Below, piece after piece: positions 52,633-61,875 of a stretch of 64,000 nucleotides of DNA (its first letter is position 1; each line of letters starts with the position of its first letter). A program made the translations under genes and the position numbers. The DNA comes from Flavobacteriales bacterium (GTDB taxonomy: Bacteria; Bacteroidota; Bacteroidia; Flavobacteriales; JASBRU01), in contig JASBRU010000004.1 in assembly GCA_030149285.1 (NCBI GenBank), positions 1-64,000 of the forward strand, given 5' to 3'. The notes beneath the pieces were generated by a model. It was not told the origin of the DNA. It made no database searches and saw only the letters and a list, made by a program, of their open reading frames with translations.

Positions 52633-53481
52633 ATGGATGTTAAAGAATACATAGCATCAGGAATTTTAGAGGAGTACGCTCTAGGCACTACCACCGCTCA
52701 GGAAACGAAGGAGGTAGAGTGCATGGCTAAAATATATCCTGAAATTAAAGAAGAGTTAGAGGCCGCACAGCTTGCTTTAGAGCAATATGCTTTGGCTCAT
52801 CAAACTCCTGCGCCTACTACTGCCAAAGACAATATTATGGCAATGATAGAGGACACCCCAATGGCCGAAGCTGAAACTACTAAACCAGCAGAAGAAAAAT
52901 CGGCTAAAGTAGTATCGTTAAATGCAAACCACAAAGCCCGTAAGGCTAATCCTCTAAGGTTATTAGCTGCTGCATCTGTAGCGTTTCTTATTGCTTTTGC
53001 ATTTATGTATAGCAATAAAATAAATGAGCTAGAAGAAGTAAGCAATCAAATTTCAGACTTACAAAATAGCAATCAAGAGATTACCAAGCAATTAGCTGAT
53101 ATACAGGACCAAAAAGAACAAAGCCAAGAAATGATAGATTTCTTGAGCGCACCTAATAGCAAGCAAATTGCTATGGGGGCAACGGCTGCCGGCACTGAGT
53201 ATAATGCAGCTGCACGTATATTTTGGAACTCTGAAAGTGAAGAAACTTATTTAATGGCCGATAATTTACCTACTCCTCCTGATGGTAAACAGTATCAACT
53301 ATGGGCAATTGTAGAAGGTGCTCCTGTAGATATGGGTGTATTTGACATTGACCCCGAGAATAAGGAAATGCAAAAAATGAAGCCTGTGGCTAATGCCCAA
53401 GCTTTTGCAGTAACTCTAGAAGATAAAGGTGGCAAACCAACACCTGACATGGAGCAGATGTATGTGGTTGGTGGTGTGTAA
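52633..53481 (+). CDS. Anti-sigma factor, RskA-like
   Basis: This 282-aa protein has a cytoplasmic N-terminal anti-sigma domain (MDVKEYIASGILEEYALGTT), one transmembrane helix (about 115-133) and a short coiled coil (about 135-170). The periplasmic RskA domain carries YQLWAIVEGAPVDMGVFDI and FAVTLEDKGGKPTPDMEQ. It holds the preceding sigma factor until an envelope signal triggers release, by analogy with the family. Confidence 0.9.
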   Translation: MDVKEYIASGILEEYALGTTTAQETKEVECMAKIYPEIKEELEAAQLALEQYALAHQTPAPTTAKDNIMAMIEDTPMAEAETTKPAEEKSAKVVSLNANHKARKANPLRLLAAASVAFLIAFAFMYSNKINELEEVSNQISDLQNSNQEITKQLADIQDQKEQSQEMIDFLSAPNSKQIAMGATAAGTEYNAAARIFWNSESEETYLMADNLPTPPDGKQYQLWAIVEGAPVDMGVFDIDPENKEMQKMKPVANAQAFAVTLEDKGGKPTPDMEQMYVVGGV

Positions 53482-53494
53482 ATTATCTGTAAGC

Positions 53495-54229
53495 TTACTT
53501 ATTTAGTATTTCTCTTACTAGGGCTATTGTATTTTCAAAAAGCTCTGTACCGCCATGCAGTCCATGACCTGGAATTACAATTTTATGAGTAGGAAAAGCC
53601 AATCTTACCATCTCTACAGTTACATCCCATTGGCCTATCATAGCGTCTGCTGTATTACCCAAACTTGTGGCTCCTTTTCCTTTTATCAAACAACCGCCAA
53701 ACAAAATATCGCAATCCGGTACCCATACCACAATATTATCAAAGGTGTGCCCTGCCCCATAATACTCGCAGTATATTTCTCTTCCCTCAACATCTACTTT
53801 TAGATAATCTGTAAACTTAGTTTGTGCAATAGGTAAGCCCTTGCTTCGGCATAAATTAGCGGTATAAACAGATGAAATACTCTCTACACCTATCTCATGC
53901 AAATAGTCTAGCCCTGCAATGCAATCGTTATGAAAATGACCGGCAACAAACTTCACAACTTCAATATTCATTTCATCTTTTAGGTAAACAACTAACTGCT
54001 TGGTAAGCTCCTCATCCATTGGTGTATCTACCATAATGGCTTTACCCTTGTTTACCACCAGCATACCATTAGAGGGTATTCTCCCCCATTTTTCTACTAC
54101 TGTATAAGAAGTATGTACAAAAACAGAGTCTTGAAGGTGTGTGAGCTCAATATCAGCGTTTATAGTTGTTTTTTGCGAAAACAAGCTACTGGAGCACAGT
54201 ACTGCTAGTGATAATAAGGCCCATTTCAT
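53495..54229 (-). CDS. Subclass B1 metallo-beta-lactamase
   Basis: The 244-aa protein has a signal peptide (about 1-19) and every B1 zinc ligand: His98, His100 and Asp102 (GHFHNDC), His161 (GAGHTFDN), Cys180 (FGGCLIK) and His222 (PGHGLHG). The Lys183 that binds the substrate carboxylate is present. Cys103 directly after the HxHxD motif is also seen in CcrA from Bacteroides. It is predicted to hydrolyse beta-lactams in the periplasm. It appears chromosomal, with no mobile element nearby, and its ATG overlaps the preceding membrane-protein stop (TAATG). Confidence 0.92.
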   Translation of the reverse strand: MKWALLSLAVLCSSSLFSQKTTINADIELTHLQDSVFVHTSYTVVEKWGRIPSNGMLVVNKGKAIMVDTPMDEELTKQLVVYLKDEMNIEVVKFVAGHFHNDCIAGLDYLHEIGVESISSVYTANLCRSKGLPIAQTKFTDYLKVDVEGREIYCEYYGAGHTFDNIVVWVPDCDILFGGCLIKGKGATSLGNTADAMIGQWDVTVEMVRLAFPTHKIVIPGHGLHGGTELFENTIALVREILNK

Positions 54230-55617
54230 TATGCATTACTTTTTAGAGCCTTTTTAATTTCAGCCCAATTAGTATAGATAAATACAAACACTACCAAAGG
54301 CATTAACCACATTACTCTTGCCTGAAAACGATCGGCCGGTGCATTTAAGCCTCCCAATATCATAGCATTGATAAATACACTAAGTAGTATAAAAAGCAGA
54401 AGCATTAACCCCTTTTGATTAACAACCTTATACAAAGGTGTACAAAACAGCCATAGCAGAAAAATTACTGAAAAGATTACACAAGCTCTTTGAATGTAAT
54501 TGAGTACAGTAAAGCTTAGCCCCACTCCTCCCCATTTATTTTGCCTAGAGTTTGAGTAGCTATTCAGTTGATCACTAAAATTCTTTTTGATTTGCTGGTG
54601 AGGTGGGCTCCACTCTTCATAGGGGCTTAAGCCATCACCGAGATCAAACTTGGTAAACTGTATCAACCCATACGTAGATGATTTGAGCACATTCCAAAAC
54701 AAGTATTTTGGTTTAGTTAGGTTGGCATTAATAATAATTTGGTACTCTTCTTTACTTCCTTCCCAGCTTCCGGTATTTTCAAAAACACTATTGTTATCCC
54801 ATAAAAAGCCTGCTAAAGTAGCCGGTATTTTATCAGTATAATTACACAACTGTAAGTGTGCATACTCAGGCTTATCACAGTTTTCTTTCAAAAACTTATT
54901 GAGCATTCCGTTGTCTGCCAAATGCGCCATTAAAAAAGCATGGCTACCTTTACTTACAGCAAACTCGCCTTCTACAGCATAGTTTATAGTAGGTACTATA
55001 AACCACGAAAGTATAATAGCACTCATCCCTATCAATACTTTTTTTAGTGCTAGTTTTTGTGCACCAATTACTTTTTTATTGACTAGTATCAGTTGTAATA
55101 CATAATATATTACCAATACTACTAAGCCTATTAAAAGGTGAGAAAAATGAGAGATTCCCCCTAAAATTACCAACCCATACCATAGTACTTGCTGAAGCCG
55201 AGTAGCTTTTGGATGAAACAAAATAAGAAGTAATGAGAGAATAAATACTGGTGTGAAAAAGTCGGGCATTATTTGGTTTGAATACCATCCTATACCTGAT
55301 AAAAAAGTAAGTAAACTTGTAATAAGCAAAAATCTAAAATTGCTAAACTTCTCTGCCAGCAATAAACTCAAGGCCTCATATAGCACATAAGATGTAATTA
55401 GGTTTTGGATGAAAACCACAAACCACAATGACTTTTTTAAGCTAAAAAAGAAAACAAACAAACCGTACGTTATGGGTCTATCATAGGGGACAAATTTTTC
55501 AAAACCACTATAAATATAGGTGCCGCTATCTGAAAAGAATAATGGGTATCCATTATATATTCCGATAAATAACAATACAATAGCTCCTGCCAGTATGTAT
55601 ATAAACTTCTTTAACAT
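54229..55617 (-). CDS. Polytopic membrane protein, possibly GT-C-like
   Basis: The 462-aa protein has about 10-11 hydrophobic helices. An acidic residue lies in the first outer loop (FFSDSGTYIYSGF, Asp30), as in GT-C glycosyltransferases that use lipid-linked sugars. A large soluble loop lies at about 225-370 (LADNGMLNKFLKENCDKPEY onward). No firm family match. It is translationally coupled to the metallo-beta-lactamase. Confidence 0.65.
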   Translation of the reverse strand: MLKKFIYILAGAIVLLFIGIYNGYPLFFSDSGTYIYSGFEKFVPYDRPITYGLFVFFFSLKKSLWFVVFIQNLITSYVLYEALSLLLAEKFSNFRFLLITSLLTFLSGIGWYSNQIMPDFFTPVFILSLLLILFHPKATRLQQVLWYGLVILGGISHFSHLLIGLVVLVIYYVLQLILVNKKVIGAQKLALKKVLIGMSAIILSWFIVPTINYAVEGEFAVSKGSHAFLMAHLADNGMLNKFLKENCDKPEYAHLQLCNYTDKIPATLAGFLWDNNSVFENTGSWEGSKEEYQIIINANLTKPKYLFWNVLKSSTYGLIQFTKFDLGDGLSPYEEWSPPHQQIKKNFSDQLNSYSNSRQNKWGGVGLSFTVLNYIQRACVIFSVIFLLWLFCTPLYKVVNQKGLMLLLFILLSVFINAMILGGLNAPADRFQARVMWLMPLVVFVFIYTNWAEIKKALKSNA

Positions 55618-55653
55618 ATTGTAAGTTGGGTTTAAGGTATAAATGTATTGATT

Positions 55654-56619
55654 TTATTTATCCTCTTTAAAGTAATAGCTCGCTGATTCTAACATAGCTA
55701 TATACGTGTCATAAGTTGCTTTATTATAAGCAATGATTAAAAAGTGGACATATGCATTTTTAGCCGGCTCATATATATACTCCGCAGCATACACTTCTTG
55801 GTTGTTAAACGTTGTAAACACCATATCTACATCGCTAATAGTAATTGTTTTTTCACCCTGTTGTTCCGGGCTCAAGCCTTGAGACGGAAAAAAAGCAGTA
55901 GGGTGCATACCGGTATATATTACCATAGTAGATGGATACTTGTCTAATGAAACAACATCACTTATAGTAAGCACATTCATTCCATAACTACTCTCTATGT
56001 ATGCTCCAAAGTTATTGCTTATATCTATTACCAAACTGTCTTTCCATGCAGTAGGTATTGTATAAGAAGGCTTGTTTACCAATAACTTTCTGTCACCTGG
56101 TCTTAAACTTTTAATAATGTCTTTTATAAGCTCATTATACTCACCAATATTTTCTATTGCTTGTTCACTTAAATAAAAGCTTAATGAAACCACTGTTTGG
56201 TCGGGCAATTCAATAAAAAAAGCCTTGTAAATATTATTTGGCAATATCTGCTCTGGTGTAACCTGATAGAGCACAAAGTGCTTGCCTTTAGTAATGGTCT
56301 TTTCTGCTAAATTAAAGCTGGTGCCACTCAACTCCCAATCTTTTATGTGTTCTTTTATAAGCACCTCCATAGAGTCTGTTGCTTTTACAAATAACTCAGA
56401 GGCGTTTATAACTAAAGTCTCTTTCCCTTTTACATATTTAAAGTTTTGGGTTTTCTCTACTGACGGCTCAGGAGCCATACTGTTTCTATTAACAAAAGCT
56501 TCTACCCCTGTCGGTAAAGAAGCAACCAGTCTATTGTTTAGTAAGTCCTGTGTTTTGGCATTTTGTGCCGTTGTATATACTGACACCAGCACCGTAAGCA
56601 ATAAAAATATTTTTTTCAT
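55654..56619 (-). CDS. Secreted protein of unknown function
   Basis: The 321-aa protein has a signal peptide (MKKIFLLLTVLVSVYTTAQ). Mixed alpha/beta sequence follows without cysteines, with a repeated theme of V-x-L-S-F-Y-L and Y-x-F-x-I strands. I recognise no family. It lies 36 bp upstream of the membrane-protein/metallo-beta-lactamase pair on the same strand, so the three may form an operon. Confidence 0.68.
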   Translation of the reverse strand: MKKIFLLLTVLVSVYTTAQNAKTQDLLNNRLVASLPTGVEAFVNRNSMAPEPSVEKTQNFKYVKGKETLVINASELFVKATDSMEVLIKEHIKDWELSGTSFNLAEKTITKGKHFVLYQVTPEQILPNNIYKAFFIELPDQTVVSLSFYLSEQAIENIGEYNELIKDIIKSLRPGDRKLLVNKPSYTIPTAWKDSLVIDISNNFGAYIESSYGMNVLTISDVVSLDKYPSTMVIYTGMHPTAFFPSQGLSPEQQGEKTITISDVDMVFTTFNNQEVYAAEYIYEPAKNAYVHFLIIAYNKATYDTYIAMLESASYYFKEDK

Positions 56620-56732
56620 AAAGCTTTATTATAGACGCTGTAATTTACAATAATCCTAAACCATTACAAGTTATAGATGTTTGTATATTGATTAACTTTG
56701 TTTCTTTAAATAGAACGTAAAAAATTTAAATA

Positions 56733-57491
56733 ATGGCACTTTTTAAATCATCTAACCCTGCTTTAAGCGAAAAAAAGTTTAAAGACTATCAGGTAATAGA
56801 TACTGATGATGTAATGACTATTAACGGAACTATTAATAAAGCAGCCCTAATGGCTCTAATAGTTTTTGCTACTGCTGTATACAGCTGGAATATATTAATG
56901 AGCCACGTAAGCATTGAAGAAGGATACACAAATGTTATGCCTTATATGATAGGCGGAGCTATTGGCGGTTTTATTGCTGCATTAATTATGATTTTTAATG
57001 CAAAATCATCTCGTTTTTTAGCACCTGTTTATGCAGCCTTAGAAGGTTTATTTTTAGGTGGTATTTCTGCAATACTAGAGCTTAAATACCCTGGCATAGC
57101 AATACAGGCAATACTAGGCACATTTGGTGTATTATTTGCCTTATTACTTACTTACAGGGCAGGTATTATAAAAGCTACCGACAGGTTTAAACGTATCATT
57201 TTTACTGCAACAGCAGGTGTAGCAATCATTTACTTTATTTCTATAGTAGCAGGCTTTTTTAACTACGAGATACCAATGATACACGAAAGTGGAACTATGG
57301 GGATAGCTTTTTCTCTGGTAGTGGTAGTTATTGCTGCTTTAAACCTAATTATAGATTTTGACTTTATAGAAAAGAATGCACAACGTGGTGCTCCCAAATG
57401 GATGGAGTGGTATGCGGCCTTTGGCTTAATACTTACACTTGTGTGGCTATACCTAGAGATACTTCGTTTGCTTAGCAAACTTAGAGACTAA
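56733..57491 (+). CDS. Bax inhibitor-1/YccA-like membrane protein
   Basis: The 252-aa protein has seven predicted helices from residue 30 on, with the family features FLAPVYAALEGLFLGGISA, LNLIIDFDFIEKNAQRGAP and WYAAFGLILTLVWLYLEIL. Acidic residues in the last two helices (the DFDFIE region) are those thought to gate ion leak in BsYetJ-type proteins. A short hydrophilic N-terminus precedes it. A bidirectional terminator follows. Confidence 0.92.
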   Translation: MALFKSSNPALSEKKFKDYQVIDTDDVMTINGTINKAALMALIVFATAVYSWNILMSHVSIEEGYTNVMPYMIGGAIGGFIAALIMIFNAKSSRFLAPVYAALEGLFLGGISAILELKYPGIAIQAILGTFGVLFALLLTYRAGIIKATDRFKRIIFTATAGVAIIYFISIVAGFFNYEIPMIHESGTMGIAFSLVVVVIAALNLIIDFDFIEKNAQRGAPKWMEWYAAFGLILTLVWLYLEILRLLSKLRD

Positions 57492-57493
57492 TA

Positions 57494-57521
57494 AAAAAAG
57501 CCCCTTTCTAGGGGCTTTTTT
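57494..57521. terminator. Bidirectional intrinsic terminator
   Basis: The stem GCCCC/GGGGC (57500-57515) has an A-run before and six T after. It lies between the convergent Bax inhibitor-1 and msrA genes. Confidence 0.86.
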
Positions 57522-57522
57522 A

Positions 57523-58104
57523 TTATTTCAATTTATCAGCATATTTTGCTCTTAACTTTTCTAGTTTAGGATTAATTACAATTGTACAATAAGAGTTATT
57601 AGAGTTATTGTCATAATAATCCTGATGACTTTCTTCTGCCTTATAAAATACTTCAAAGGCTTTTAGCTCTGTTACAATTGGTTTACTGTAGTCTTTCTGA
57701 GATTCTTTAATTATCTCTTTAGCAGTAGCCAATTGCTCTGTACTGTGGTATAAGATAATAGACCTATACTGTGTACCTTTATCAGCACCTTGTTGATTTA
57801 AGGTTGTTGGGTTATGTGTAGCCATAAACACTCTTACCAAATCGGCAAAAGGTATTACATCAGGGTTAAAGGTAATTTGTATTACCTCTGCATGACCTGT
57901 GCGTCCGGTAGTCACATCCCAGTAAATTGGATTTTTTACATGCCCACCGCTATAGCCCGACTCTACTTTTTCTACACCTCTAAGTTGCTGAAATACCGCT
58001 TCGGTACACCAAAAGCAACCGCCACCAAACGTAGCTATTTCTGTTTTTTGTGCCATTACACTTGTTGTGAATAGTATAAATAATAATACAACTTTATTTT
58101 TCAT
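57523..58104 (-). CDS. msrA: Peptide-methionine (S)-S-oxide reductase, exported
   Basis: The 193-aa protein has a signal peptide (about 1-18) and the MsrA active site FGGGCFWCTEAVF with nucleophile Cys30. GYSGGHVKNPIY, GHAEVIQITF and TQYRSIILYH follow. It repairs oxidised methionine, presumably in the periplasm because it is exported. Confidence 0.95.
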   Translation of the reverse strand: MKNKVVLLFILFTTSVMAQKTEIATFGGGCFWCTEAVFQQLRGVEKVESGYSGGHVKNPIYWDVTTGRTGHAEVIQITFNPDVIPFADLVRVFMATHNPTTLNQQGADKGTQYRSIILYHSTEQLATAKEIIKESQKDYSKPIVTELKAFEVFYKAEESHQDYYDNNSNNSYCTIVINPKLEKLRAKYADKLK

Positions 58105-58212
58105 TTGTTTATGCTTTATCTATCTACGTTTATACTATGCAGATAGTTTATTTGCATATACAAAATAAGTACCTTTATCCATCATAGAGTGTCAGGTAGA
58201 TTACAATATCCA

Positions 58213-58761
58213 ATGAAAGAAGTAGAATTATATACCGAAAGATTAAAATTAAGACTCCTACAGGAATCTGATATAGAAGAAGTCCACAAGCTCCTTTCTA
58301 TACCCGAAGTAGACCAATACAATACACTAGGTATCCCAAAAAATATAGAGGCCACCCGCAAAATAGAACAAGCCCTTTTTGACAACCACAAAAAAGAGGA
58401 AATAGACTATTATACCTTTGCCGTATTGCTAAAAGACAGCAATGAGTTTATTGGCAAAGCTGCATTTATTGTAGCCCCTAAAAAATACCAAAGCGGAGAG
58501 GTATGGTACAAATACAACCCTAAATACTGGGGTAAAGGTTATGCTACCGAAGTGGCAAACTGTTTATTAGACTTTGGTTTTAATACACTAAACCTCCACC
58601 GAATAGAAGCGGGTTGTGCAGTAGACAATATTGGCTCTATAAAAGTATTAGAGAAAATTGGCATGACACGTGAGGGAAGAAAAAGACAATTACTACCCCT
58701 TAAAACCGGTTGGAGCGATAACTATGAATACGCCATTTTAGATACCGACCCTAGAAAGTGA
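58213..58761 (+). CDS. GNAT acetyltransferase, RimJ/RimL type
   Basis: I start the 182-aa protein at ATG 58213. It carries the N-terminal TERLKLRLLQESDIEEVHKL, the acetyl-CoA motif YWGKGYATEVANCLLDFGF, and the RIEAGCAVDNIGSIKVLEKIGM with EGRKRQ ending of RimJ/L-like ribosomal-protein or small-molecule acetyltransferases. The stop overlaps the next gene's GTG by 4 bp. Confidence 0.9.
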   Translation: MKEVELYTERLKLRLLQESDIEEVHKLLSIPEVDQYNTLGIPKNIEATRKIEQALFDNHKKEEIDYYTFAVLLKDSNEFIGKAAFIVAPKKYQSGEVWYKYNPKYWGKGYATEVANCLLDFGFNTLNLHRIEAGCAVDNIGSIKVLEKIGMTREGRKRQLLPLKTGWSDNYEYAILDTDPRK

Positions 58762-59147
58762 ATCCACAACCCATAAACTTTAAAAGCATTGAAGATTTTT
58801 TGGCTTATCTCCCAAAAAATGAGCTGAAGGTTGTACAATTTTTGCGTGAGCTAGTACAAGAGTGTATACCTCATTGTACAGAAAAACTCTCTTACAATGT
58901 ACCTTACTATAGTGTACATAAAAGAATATGTTTTGTATGGCCATCATCCGTACCATGGGGTAAGGTAAAAAAGGATGGAGTGCTTTTTGGCTTTTGTCAA
59001 GGGAATTTATTAAATGATGAACTCAACTACCTAGATAAAGGCAGCCGCAAACAAGTATACACCAAAACCTTTATGAGCATACAAGATATAGATGTTGACT
59101 TATTTAGAACGTATTTGTTTGAAGCCATAGAGGTAGATAAATTATAA
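58758..59147 (+). CDS. DUF1801 domain protein
   Basis: The 129-aa protein starts at GTG 58758 in a GTGA overlap. It has the YdhG/DUF1801 core (EKLSYNVPYYSVHKRICFVW, LFGFCQGNLLND, KQVYTKTFMSI). Its function is unknown. It is probably co-translated with the acetyltransferase. Confidence 0.85.
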   Translation: MNPQPINFKSIEDFLAYLPKNELKVVQFLRELVQECIPHCTEKLSYNVPYYSVHKRICFVWPSSVPWGKVKKDGVLFGFCQGNLLNDELNYLDKGSRKQVYTKTFMSIQDIDVDLFRTYLFEAIEVDKL

Positions 59148-59191
59148 ACATCTCCCCCCTGTGTCTTGTTATATATAGTAAACATCTAAGC

Positions 59192-59404
59192 ATGAAAAGA
59201 TTACAAAAACTCTCGCAAGAAATAGTAGAAATCACTCTAAAAATTGAGCAGGAATACCCTGAGTTATATCAATACCTTGATGAAACCCCTGTTACAATTC
59301 CTAATAGCGGAACATCTGAAATGAGCACCAAAAATTTCTCTGATTATTTAGATAGCCTCAGGCAATTGCTAAATCATCATATTGAGAATCATCCTAAAAA
59401 ATAA
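59192..59404 (+). CDS. Small conserved-looking protein of unknown function
   Basis: The 70-aa protein starts at ATG 59192. A charged helix (RLQKLSQEIVEITLKIEQEY) is followed by a Pro/Thr linker (LDETPVTIPNSGTSEM) and a second helix (DYLDSLRQLLNHHIENH). It lies in line with its neighbours (8 bp before YceI), has normal codon use and no overlap with a better frame, so it is probably real. I do not recognise a family. Confidence 0.65.
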   Translation: MKRLQKLSQEIVEITLKIEQEYPELYQYLDETPVTIPNSGTSEMSTKNFSDYLDSLRQLLNHHIENHPKK

Positions 59405-59411
59405 AGCTTTT

Positions 59412-59936
59412 ATGAAAATAAAGCATTTTGCAACCCTTATTGCCCTTTTAGCTAGCACCCATTTTATAAATGCACAAAATGTAATTACAGAGCAATCCAA
59501 TGTTTCTTTTGAAATTAATAAGCTTACTGTAGACAAAGTTAAAGGCTCTTTTACAGGAATGACAGGCACTGTAGTATTTAATACCAATGAACTTGAAAGT
59601 GCCTTTATAGATGTATGTATAGACCCCGCTACTGTTAACACTGATAATGCAAAGCGAGATGCTCATTTAAAAAACGAAGACTTTTTTGAAGTAGAAACCT
59701 ATCCTACTATTTGCTATAAAACATCCTCTATTTCTAAAACTGATGATGGCTATTTAGCAAAAGGAATACTTACCATGCATGGCATTAATAATGAAGTAGA
59801 AATAGCCCTATACTATTCTGATAACACACTTACCGGAGAGGTAGAGGTTGATAGATTGGACTATCATATTGGTCCAAAAAACACAGTTACAATTGGCAAT
59901 AGGGTTACTCTTACTATTGTTTGTGTGTTAGAGTAG
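59412..59936 (+). CDS. YceI family lipid-binding protein
   Basis: I start the 174-aa protein at ATG 59412. It has a signal peptide (about 1-20, ending in INAQ) and a YceI lipocalin-like barrel: VSFEINKLTVDKVKGSFTGM, RDAHLKNEDFFEVETYPTI, GILTMHGINNEVEI and GPKNTVTIGNRVTLTI. It probably binds polyisoprenoid or another hydrophobic ligand in the periplasm. Confidence 0.9.
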   Translation: MKIKHFATLIALLASTHFINAQNVITEQSNVSFEINKLTVDKVKGSFTGMTGTVVFNTNELESAFIDVCIDPATVNTDNAKRDAHLKNEDFFEVETYPTICYKTSSISKTDDGYLAKGILTMHGINNEVEIALYYSDNTLTGEVEVDRLDYHIGPKNTVTIGNRVTLTIVCVLE

Positions 59937-59968
59937 TTTCTTTTTATTAAATAAAACAGGAGAGATAA

Positions 59969-59992
59969 GAATCTGCTTTTCAAAGGAGATTC
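59969..59992. terminator. Hairpin between convergent genes
   Basis: GAATCT/AGATTC with an inner CTTT/AAAG stem forms a compact hairpin, but the T-runs are poor. It is a possible weak terminator for YceI. Confidence 0.35.
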
Positions 59993-59999
59993 ATGAGTT

Positions 60000-60299
60000 T
60001 TATGACTTAACCAATTTTTTTTGGGTAAATAAAAAATATAAAACAACTGTTAAAGCCCAAGTAATTATAATATCAGCAAACAGTGCATTTAGTTTCCACC
60101 CTAAAAGCACATCGCATGAATCTACAGAAAATTCATAATAATAAGTTAAGGGAAAACCAATATCAAGCCTTAAGTCTTCAGCTCTATGCCCAAATGGTGT
60201 ATGAATTTGAGCTAAAAAAGTAACAAAAGAAACTGAGAAGAAAACGAGTACAGATAACCCGGTACTTATGAGTAATTTTTTAAATATTACTCGCCGCAT
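60000..60299 (-). CDS. Small two-helix membrane protein
   Basis: The 99-aa protein has hydrophobic helices at about 9-30 (LLISTGLSVLVFFSVSFVTFL) and 70-90 (LFADIIITWALTVVLYFLF). A loop between them has RAEDLRLDIGFPLTYYYEF. Its start overlaps the end of the TPR gene by 13 bp, in operon style. Family unknown. Confidence 0.6.
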   Translation of the reverse strand: MRRVIFKKLLISTGLSVLVFFSVSFVTFLAQIHTPFGHRAEDLRLDIGFPLTYYYEFSVDSCDVLLGWKLNALFADIIITWALTVVLYFLFTQKKLVKS

Positions 60300-61066
60300 T
60301 TATTACAATATATATAAATCATATCGCCAACCGTTTCATCACCCATTTCTTTTGCCTTTAATAAGTCTGAGCATGGATCTTCAATACAATCTTTACCTGT
60401 TTTATCAGCCACAGGAATTAAATTTAGCTTTTGTATCCCTCTATTAGCATACGCTTCCATATAGTTTGGGTTATACTTAATTGCCATATCATAATCTGTT
60501 ATAGAACCCTCCATATCAAAAGTTGCCCCTTTTGCATAAGCTCTTAAAAAATATGCCTCGGCATCTGTTGGAGATAGTGTTAATAATTTATCCAAATAGC
60601 CTATGGCTTCTTCATTTTCCCATTTAGTAATACTTATTCTTGCTAAATAATAATAGGCTGCTTGTCCTTGTTCTCCTTTAGGGTCTATTACAGTAGCTTG
60701 TTTATAATCAGCAATTGCCTTTTCATGATTACCAGAATATATATAAGCTAATGCCCTATCGATATAAGATGCAGCATCTGAAGAATCTAACATTATAGCC
60801 TCTGTAAAACTCAGAATTGCCTCATCATGTTTTTGTCTTCCACTAAGTGCAAAACCTTTGTAGATATAGGCTCTCTTTTTCACCTCCACAATATCAGTTT
60901 GCTCTATGGCCTTATTAAACATCTTCTCAGCCTCTACAAATTGCTTCGATTCTAATAGTTTTACCCCTTCATCAAATGCAGCCTGAGCCTTCCCTACTTG
61001 TGAAAAAACAGAGACAGAGCTCAATAAGATGATTACAAACCCTAATATTATTCTTTTCATAGACAT
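60287..61066 (-). CDS. TPR-repeat exported protein
   Basis: The 259-aa protein has a signal peptide (about 1-24) and about five tandem TPR units from residue 28 on (for example ALSGRQKHDEAILSFTEAIM and YIYSGNHEKAIADYKQATVI). It ends with CNKCGE, and four cysteines are clustered in the last 40 residues. The ATG overlaps the preceding stop (TAATG at 61066), which supports this start. It is a likely protein-binding scaffold. Confidence 0.85.
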   Translation of the reverse strand: MSMKRIILGFVIILLSSVSVFSQVGKAQAAFDEGVKLLESKQFVEAEKMFNKAIEQTDIVEVKKRAYIYKGFALSGRQKHDEAILSFTEAIMLDSSDAASYIDRALAYIYSGNHEKAIADYKQATVIDPKGEQGQAAYYYLARISITKWENEEAIGYLDKLLTLSPTDAEAYFLRAYAKGATFDMEGSITDYDMAIKYNPNYMEAYANRGIQKLNLIPVADKTGKDCIEDPCSDLLKAKEMGDETVGDMIYIYCNKCGE

Positions 61067-61782
61067 TAATTAACCCTTATTTCTGTTCTCTTTGGGAAAT
61101 TATTAAAATGCTCCTCTTCAAGTATAAATGTTCCTTTGTAGTATTCATTATATGATACTTTATATTTCTGATAAGAATATGATAGTCCAGGTTCTTGCTT
61201 CTTTTTCCCTGGCTCAGTTCTGGTTTTTATAACTGCCGATAATAGTACACACTGAACCCCTTCCTCTGGCAACTCTTCAATTTCGGCAAATTCGGTTTTG
61301 TCATCCAAAACACCTCCTACTGTATATGTGTACCCTCCTTTAACTTCTCTATAGTCAGACTCATTTTCTATTTGTTGTTCAACTATAATATAATTCTCTC
61401 CCCCTTCACTTACATAAGTAACCCATATCCCCTCTTCAAAAGGCAATCCATCTACAACGTTAACTTTTATTGAATCTGTAACATACTTCTTGCCATTATA
61501 GGTAAAATTAAAGGGCCCAACATACATCTCTCCCGTATTTTTAAAAACTACTTTTTGGCTGAACAGTGTAGATGGCTTACCATAAATTGATGATGACCCT
61601 ACCCCTTTAACCCCATCTGGTAATTGAAAAAACATATCATTTGCAATAAATTCCATGTCTATTGACAAAGATACCTCTTCTCCTATTCTTGGTTGTGGGT
61701 TAGAAATACTCAGGTCTACTATTTGTTGCCCATATGCAACTGTGCTAATAGCAATGAATGAGAGTGTAATTAGCTTTTTCAT
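61066..61782 (-). CDS. Exported protein with BatD-like Ig domain
   Basis: I start the 238-aa protein at ATG 61782 (MKKLITLSFIAISTVAYGQ, a good signal peptide). The first domain (about 20-105) resembles the N-terminal Ig-like fold of BatD/oxygen-tolerance proteins, with ISNPQPRIGEEVSLSIDM. The rest (a repeated EEGVQC-type region) is unassigned. It is coupled to a TPR gene. Bat operons also pair BatD with TPR proteins, but the other Bat genes are absent here. Confidence 0.65.
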   Translation of the reverse strand: MKKLITLSFIAISTVAYGQQIVDLSISNPQPRIGEEVSLSIDMEFIANDMFFQLPDGVKGVGSSSIYGKPSTLFSQKVVFKNTGEMYVGPFNFTYNGKKYVTDSIKVNVVDGLPFEEGIWVTYVSEGGENYIIVEQQIENESDYREVKGGYTYTVGGVLDDKTEFAEIEELPEEGVQCVLLSAVIKTRTEPGKKKQEPGLSYSYQKYKVSYNEYYKGTFILEEEHFNNFPKRTEIRVN

Positions 61783-61875
61783 TTGTAGTGTTTTAAGTGT
61801 TATTGCCATTCTATTTGTGCTATAAATATAAACATCCCATTGGAAAATAATACCTTTAAAGCTAAAATAGCTCCC

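Noticed and set aside
61066-61782. A Bat (aerotolerance) operon
   Set aside because: Only an N-terminal BatD-like domain and a TPR gene are present. No MoxR ATPase or VWA-domain genes are nearby.
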